A DNA stretch of 64,000 nt from Dermatemys mawii. Its lineage: Eukaryota; Chordata; Testudines; Dermatemydidae. The position numbers and the translations under genes are program-made. Of the stretch, positions 58,314 to 64,000 are shown in pieces. Position 1 is the stretch's first letter, and each line of letters starts with the position of its first letter. Below the pieces are notes generated by a model. That model did no database searches. It had not been told where the DNA came from and saw only the letters and a list, made by a program, of their open reading frames with translations. Location of the stretch: the NCBI GenBank assembly GCA_007922305.1, contig ML677335.1:42514804-42578803 (forward strand). The letters run 5' to 3'.

Positions 58314-58595
58314 CAGTGGCTGCCTTCTTTGATCTTATAGTCTCAACCTTCCAGACTACTGTACCCCTTTCAAGAGTCTGATTGGTCTAGTATACCCCCA
58401 AGTTTCACCTCACTGAAAAAATACCGGCTTGCAAAAATCAGACAAAGATACAGAAGTGTCATAGCACACTAGTACTGAAATATTGCTTACTTTTTCATTG
58501 TTATCATGATTACAAAATAAATATGTTTGAATATAAAATGGTACTTACATTTCAGTGTACAGTATATAGAGCAGTATAAAGTCTTTTTTTTTTTT
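58314..58595. mobile_element. hAT-like element, GTACCCC family, inverted copy
   Basis: It starts CAGTGGCTGCC, then TAGTCTCAACCTTCCAGAC and GTACCCCTTTCAAGAG. These are the reverse complement of phrases at the right end of 47245-47636 (TCTGGAAAGGTTGAG, CTGAAAGGGGTACAG). The shared TGTCATAGCACA and ATTTATTTTG-like AT tract follow. The far end is decayed. Confidence 0.7.
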
Positions 58596-60384
58596 TGGTT
58601 TAAAATTGTGGTTCATACTGACTTCACTAGTGCTTTTCATGTAGCCTGTTGTAAAAGTAGGCAAACATCTAGATGACTTGATATATATCCAGAAGACATC
58701 TGTGTGCTGTTAAGGGTTACTGTGCTGTAACTCCTAACAAAGATGACTGAACCAGTATCTCTTGGCTGTGCTGGCCACAAAGGTCTCATTATTATTGCCT
58801 TCCTTGCTACCAAGGGAGAATCCCAATTTAAGAAAAGGGAAAGGAATTCTCCACAACATTAAGGCCAAAAGGAGACCACAACACAGAGTGTTAAAAATGT
58901 ATGGTTATAGAGCCCATCTTGCTGCAGGTGGCCCCATTAGGCATTCTTATGTCCAGTCAAATTTAAATATAAACACAGTAATCTTAAATCCTTTTATTCC
59001 TTCTTTAAAGCTGAATGATTTTTGCTCAGAGGGGAAGAAAGGGAGGAAGGGAAGAGAATAGTATCATTTTATCATGCAGGAGACAAACCAGTTTAGGATT
59101 CTGGCATAGCAAGCCCCTTGTCACCATCAGATGACAAGGAGGAAATACATCAGTCAAAATGCCTGTGTATTGAAGAATAGAAAGACCTGCTTAGTTCTTT
59201 ATTATTTCTACAGTAAATCAGTTAGCTTACAAGAATGCAGAAGATCTGTTCCCAGGATGCTATTATTAAATTGCAGCAATAAAAACAATATATTGAAGGA
59301 TAAAGGAAGAGAAATTGAAAGATAGCTTTGGAAGATATAGCACAATGTTGATATAAAGGTATACATGGAAGCTATCAAGTCAGAACTAATGATATTCTGG
59401 TACATACATTTGCTGCAGTATCTTGACACAAAAGTTCAGCTTTAAATGAGGTAGTAGGTTCCAGATGTTTTTCAACTTAGAAACCAGAGAGAGAAGAAAC
59501 CAAATTTCTTAACTCTTCTTCCTCACAATGCATGCATCAAGATGACACAGGATACAGTGCCTAACTGAAATCATATACAATCCACTAGACTAAGGAGCAG
59601 TGTCACATTGATCCATCCGATAGTCACATTTTTGTAGCTCTTTTTGAAGAATTAACTGAATTCCAAAATGCTGAAATAAAAAAGCTAAAAAAAAAAAAAA
59701 GTTTTCCTCTAAAAATAACTTCAATTATAAATCATATATACAAAAAATGAGGAAATAGGGACATGATGAAATTTATGTGCTTCTTTATCATTAGATTGTT
59801 ATCTGGGGTAATTCTTGAGCAATCAGAGACTGTTTTACTTCATTACTATAGTAACTAGATACATCCCTCTATTCTTTCCTATTTTTTGTTGTCGTTGTCA
59901 TTATTGGTTTTAGAAAGAGGACAGGGAAAAGAACGCAAAGCCACAGTCTTAAACAGCAGGAAATGACTTTTAGTTTTGGTATGGTTGTAGACATGTTTAT
60001 ATATAGCAGATTCAGTCTAAAAGGAAAAACAAACAAACATTCTTGGTATACTGGGGGATGACTCAATCAATCTTTTGGGTGGAGAACAAGCCATACTAAT
60101 TCACAGTGAATTGAATGTGAATATAAATTAAGACACACTCTTGTTTAGGGGCAAGTCCCATGCCAGAAAAGCCAACACTCTCTCCTATGTTTTTCAAGTA
60201 TTAGAGAGAAAATACATAGGAAAAGCAAGAGGCTTAATAAGTTTATCGTAAGTTTTGTGAAAACAGTTCTCTTATCTGAAGTAACCTGTGAACTTAAACT
60301 ACTCATGTGCTGCTTTAGTTTCCACGTAAAAAAAATTCAAACTATCAGTCCAAAAGTCAGCCATTTTCTACTTTGACAGGTAGT
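58596..60384. other. Intronic sequence, nothing recognised
   Basis: AT-rich; A runs near 59685-59701. Short open frames only. Confidence 0.45.
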
Positions 60385-61165
60385 GTTACAGAGTGCACTC
60401 ACCTCAGGTGAGTGCCCCTGGCTGAGTGTGTGCGTTTCTGCAGTTTTTCCCCCTCAATTTCTTTGTTCAAGGTGTCCCCTGTGGCTGCTGCACTCATCAG
60501 GTGGGTGTTTGGTGACTCAACCCTCCGGCCCAGTCACACTCAATCTGTCTGTGAAAACAAAAACTCCTTCTGGAATATATGGTCCAACTGAGACTATCTC
60601 AATGTCCTCAGTAATGTTCTGAAGCCCCTTCCCCACTACCCCCCATGGCTCAGTCCATTAACAGTCCAACAGTGCCCATCACGAAACCCTTCTATTGGTA
60701 ACGTCTCTGTAACCTTCCCTGGACTCAGTCCGTCAACAGGCCCCATCACAGTATCCTCCATTGGGGTCTGGCTACCTGACAAAGGTTCCTGCTCTGGGAT
60801 GGAGAAGCAATCCAGGGTTTCTTCCCTGGAGATTCTCTGCCTTCACTTGAGTCCTCAGTGACCCCAGCTGTCCCCTTGACCCACTACCCTTAAACTCAGT
60901 TCACTGGTCCCCGGTCTTCCTCAAGTCCCAGCAGCCAGCCGGGAGCACTTTCCTTGCTCCCTTGGTCCCTACCAGCAAACTGAACTCATTCTGTCCCTGC
61001 ATCCTTTTATACAGCCTGCTGGACCTTGAGAGGCTGCAAGGAAGTGGTCTCTGACTGGCTGTATTCTAGGGTGCCTAGAGCAACTGCGTGGAGGACTCAC
61101 CTCCTTTGCAGTAGGGCTGCAGGGCCTCAAGCAGGGGGTCTCAGGATCTGGGTTATCCCATCACA
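60385..61165 (-). mobile_element. LTR-like repeat, minus orientation
   Basis: It begins TGTTACAGAGTGCACTC and ends ATCCCATCACA, so TG...CA. On the minus strand a TATAAAA box lies at 61005-61011 next to GCTGTATAAAAGGATGCAGG, as in an LTR promoter. It is GC-richer than its flanks and non-coding. The target duplication is not convincing. Confidence 0.6.
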
Positions 61166-61760
61166 CATAGTTAGATCAGCATAGCTTATGCAGCATTAAA
61201 AGAAAAAAAACCTTAAAAATACTACTGCTATCTATAGTATATATATTTACTAGGCAAATATTTGGATACACCATTTCTAAAAAATAAAAGTCAGGATAGT
61301 GGTAAAGAGGAAGGTAAATAATAAAAGACAGAGCTTTTCACATTCATGAACATTCTACCCACACTTCAAAGTTACATACAAGCTTCCCCAGAATGAATAC
61401 TCCATAACCTCAGGATGACCTTAAAGATTTCATACCCTGGAGGCAAAACTATCTTAGCAGATGTTGATTTTCCATATCTCTTTACGGTGAACTTATCTGA
61501 AGTCCTTACTTCATTTATTCCTACCAGAGTTCAGTTAATGCATCAGTGGCAAGAATCAGGCTTGTACCATGCAATTAGTTTTGACAGCTCTAATTATACT
61601 CTAGCATGTATGTTATTGAAGTTTACAAGGCCACTAGCGCTGAAGGATTCTCTTATTCAAAGTCATATACAATACCATATATGTGTCTATGAACAGAAAA
61701 TAAAATTTGTGCCAAACTCCATCATTCAATATTCAATAGACTGAAAAGAGTATCAGTAAC
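61166..61760. other. Intronic sequence with one chance-length open frame
   Basis: A 109-codon plus-strand frame at 61415-61744 shows no known domain, signal or splice site and could be chance. Confidence 0.4.
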
Positions 61761-61762
61761 TA

Positions 61763-62028
61763 AGGCCTTGTCTACACTGCCACTTTACTGTGCTGCAACT
61801 TTCTTGCTGAGGGGTGTGAAAAAACACACCCCTGAACACTGCAAGTTTTAGCGCTGTAAAGTGTCAATGTAAACAGCACTCCCAGCCCTATAGCTACTCC
61901 CCTAGAGGAGGTGGTATTTTTTCAGGCCAGGGAGGTTTCTCCCCCAGTGCTGGTGTCGCAGCTACACAGCCATGTGAAAGCACTGCCAGAGCAGTGCTTT
62001 AACATTGCTAGTGAATACACACCCTTGG
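61763..62028. mobile_element. hAT-like MITE with GGCCTTGTCTACAC end
   Basis: The left end GGCCTTGTCTACACTGCC, then TTGCTGAGGGGTGTGAAAA and ACACACCCCTGAA, a short inverted pair, and TCAATGTAAACAGCACTCCC follow the order of short turtle hAT MITEs. The right end (GTGAATACACACCCTTGG) is decayed. Confidence 0.65.
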
Positions 62029-64000
62029 TGATGTCTGCTTAGTCACTAATTAAAATTAGTTTAGCACCATGGAGGTAACTCAAAATAAAAGGTTACAATA
62101 AAAGCTCTACCAGTTAAGATACTCAGATCCTAGATCAAATTAAGTGATCCTAGGTGTGTTTTAGGGATCCAAAGAAGCCTGTCTTTGGAATTATGGAGAC
62201 AATGGATTTACTGTATCTAAGTCACCTTCAAAAAAGGTAGAGCCACAACTTTTAGGCTGACTGTAAATAAGTCTCCCTTTTTTACAGAGCAATGTTGGTA
62301 TGCTCTGCACACCATACAGGAATAGAAAGAGTTCCAGACACAAAATTACATTGTAGTATGCTGGCTCATATCTGCAGCCAAGGAAGAATTAAAACCACAC
62401 CTAGAGTCCATTTCAGGCCTTTTCTCAGGGATTCAAGCTTTTTTTTTTTCTTCTGTATAAAACTGATAACAAATCCACAACTCAAGCCTGTCTCTTCCTC
62501 TGACTCAAGGACTCCTGCTGGACTCTCCTCACTCCCGGCAGCTCTTCCCCAGTACTCATATAGGCCATATGCCTGAGAGTTACCATATTCCAAGACCTGT
62601 CATAGGAGCCAACCTGCTTTCTCTAGCTTTCCCCCGTCCCAGGATCTCGTGCAACACACACCATTCTGCTCCATGCAGCTATCTTCCCAGCTAGGCTACT
62701 TGCTGCTTTTACAAACCACCTGATCAGCCTCTGCTGGGAAGTAGCTTAAAAAGTCAGGGGTAAGGCTGGATGCCAACTCCCCCTAAAGGATCAGTTCCTC
62801 AGGAGATAACAAAATATCATTTAAATTAGACAGTAAATATTTTTAAATATCATTGTTTGCATGAATTGATGAAGCCTTATCAGCTCAAGATGACAAATAT
62901 TTGGGTTAGGGAACGTGTTTACAAACTTAAGACTTAATTTAGAGAACAAACTGTAGCAAGGACTACCTGGGTCAGTTAGTGAGCATCATGCTGGTGCCCA
63001 TTAGTTTGCAACAACTGGGATGTAAATTCTAACACACCACCTACACGAGCCCTAGGTTCTCCAGCAACTCAACTCAACCTCTTATAATAGTGTTGCTTTT
63101 CCAATGCAAGCCCCAGTACAATGCTCTCCCATCAATTCATTGCTGTGGCATATATTTCAAAACAATTCTTATGGTCTTAGTTTAATATAGGCTTAAAAAA
63201 AAAAAAAACGAACCACAAACATTTTTTGGGAATTTTCAAAATGGTTTTACAAGTATTACAATGGACACTTTATTGCTTGCACTAAACAAGAATGCAATAA
63301 ATTTATTTAACGTTTATAAGAGTTTCAGAAACCCTGTTAGAAGAGTTCAAAAATTTCATGCTTTGAGTGATTCACTTCCAATTCTTATCTCTAAGTTATG
63401 TCAGTCAGGCTCCTTATCAAACTTACCTTTAAAATATAAAAGCTTTAAATACATATTGTCATGTTTGTTTTCTACCATTAAGAGGCATAATTTGTTTTTT
63501 AATCATAGAGGAGCAAACAAATACAAGTATGAAACTTCTCTGCCTGTTTTATAGGAAAGCATGAGAAATATGAGTGAATTAGACAAGGACAAGAAGTCAA
63601 TGATAAAACTAACTTTTCTTTTTTTTCCTTCTGCTGAGGAACTGATTCTGGGTCCAATACTTCCATTAACAACTGAGGGGATAGAATGGAGATTACACTA
63701 AATGTTGAACATATTTATACAACATGAAGTCAAGAATGAATTGTGACTACTTTGAACAATAGGATTAACCCGTTCAGTACTCATTAAAAACAAAACAGAA
63801 GCAAGAAACAGCAGCAGCTGGAAGAAGATGAATTTATGTGGAAGTAACCAGGGAGAGAGCTTGGTGACTGGAGCACTATTAATAGCTGAAGCTTTCTAAG
63901 CCAGGCAATGGGAGAGCTGAAGTTGCATCTGCCACTTCACAGCACAAGGAACCTTCATGCCACCAATGGGACATAGGTGGTGATACTGGTGGTAAAGTGG
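62029..64000. other. Intronic sequence to window end
   Basis: Nothing certain. T run at 62439-62449, A run at 63195-63208. Around 62480-62760 the sequence is GC-richer and could be an old LTR piece. On the minus strand, 63419-63462 carries an AAAG|GTAAGTTT donor-like site behind a 14-codon open stretch; I do not treat it as an exon. Confidence 0.4.

Noticed and set aside
61415..61744. 109-codon plus-strand frame
   Set aside because: No family resemblance and no context; plausible by chance in 64 kb.
63419..63462. Exon-like stretch with AAAG|GTAAGTTT on the minus strand
   Set aside because: Acceptor is weak and the 14 codons match neither ADK nor another protein.
1..64000. CRISPR arrays, bacterial operons, rRNA genes
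   Set aside because: No regular spacer arrays, no packed prokaryotic ORFs, no rRNA-like sequence; repeats present are eukaryotic transposons.

Overview
The window looks like intronic DNA from a vertebrate, most likely a cryptodiran turtle. It is AT-rich and has no operon-like packing or long intact host ORFs. It is dense in CR1 LINEs, Harbinger elements, many short hAT-like and Tigger-like DNA elements with clean target-site duplications, LTR pieces, MIR-like SINEs and a tRNA-headed SINE with a CR1-like tail (the turtle Cry/tortoise Pol III SINE pattern). Repeat families were recognised by memory and internal comparison, not by a database search.

Host gene: one small exon on the minus strand (42799-42852) encodes YGLKPNDQILAEDKHKEL with perfect splice sites and phases. 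It matches an early exon of adenosine kinase (ADK). ADK has very long introns in vertebrates, which fits a 64 kb window with only one exon: bases above 42852 are the upstream intron and bases below 42799 the downstream intron. Two other minus-strand stretches (24188-24265, 2485-2558) look like exons but do not match ADK, and I leave them as open questions.

Layout: 1-1000 holds an LTR end and small DNA elements. 2880-5844 is a long CR1 with a 764-codon reverse-transcriptase ORF. 9486-10269 is a hAT-like element. 10831-14970 holds two Tigger-like MITEs around a hAT-like MITE and a second CR1 interrupted by a SINE. 16495-16821 is a hAT-like element. 18500-20925 is a degraded non-LTR element with a C-terminal C2H2 finger. 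20926-31857 is mostly plain intron with scattered hAT, CR1 and MIR copies. 31858-38746 is a reverse-strand CR1 that has collected a stack of nested insertions. 40393-41480 holds a non-LTR fragment and an LTR-like repeat. After the ADK exon come hAT and Tigger-like elements, LTR-like repeats (45935, 60385), and a Harbinger element (53985-56830) with two converging broken genes and an LTR inserted between them.

No CRISPR array, bacterial gene, rRNA or free-standing tRNA gene is present. Apart from the ADK exon, almost all coding-like sequence belongs to transposable elements, and nearly all of that is broken.
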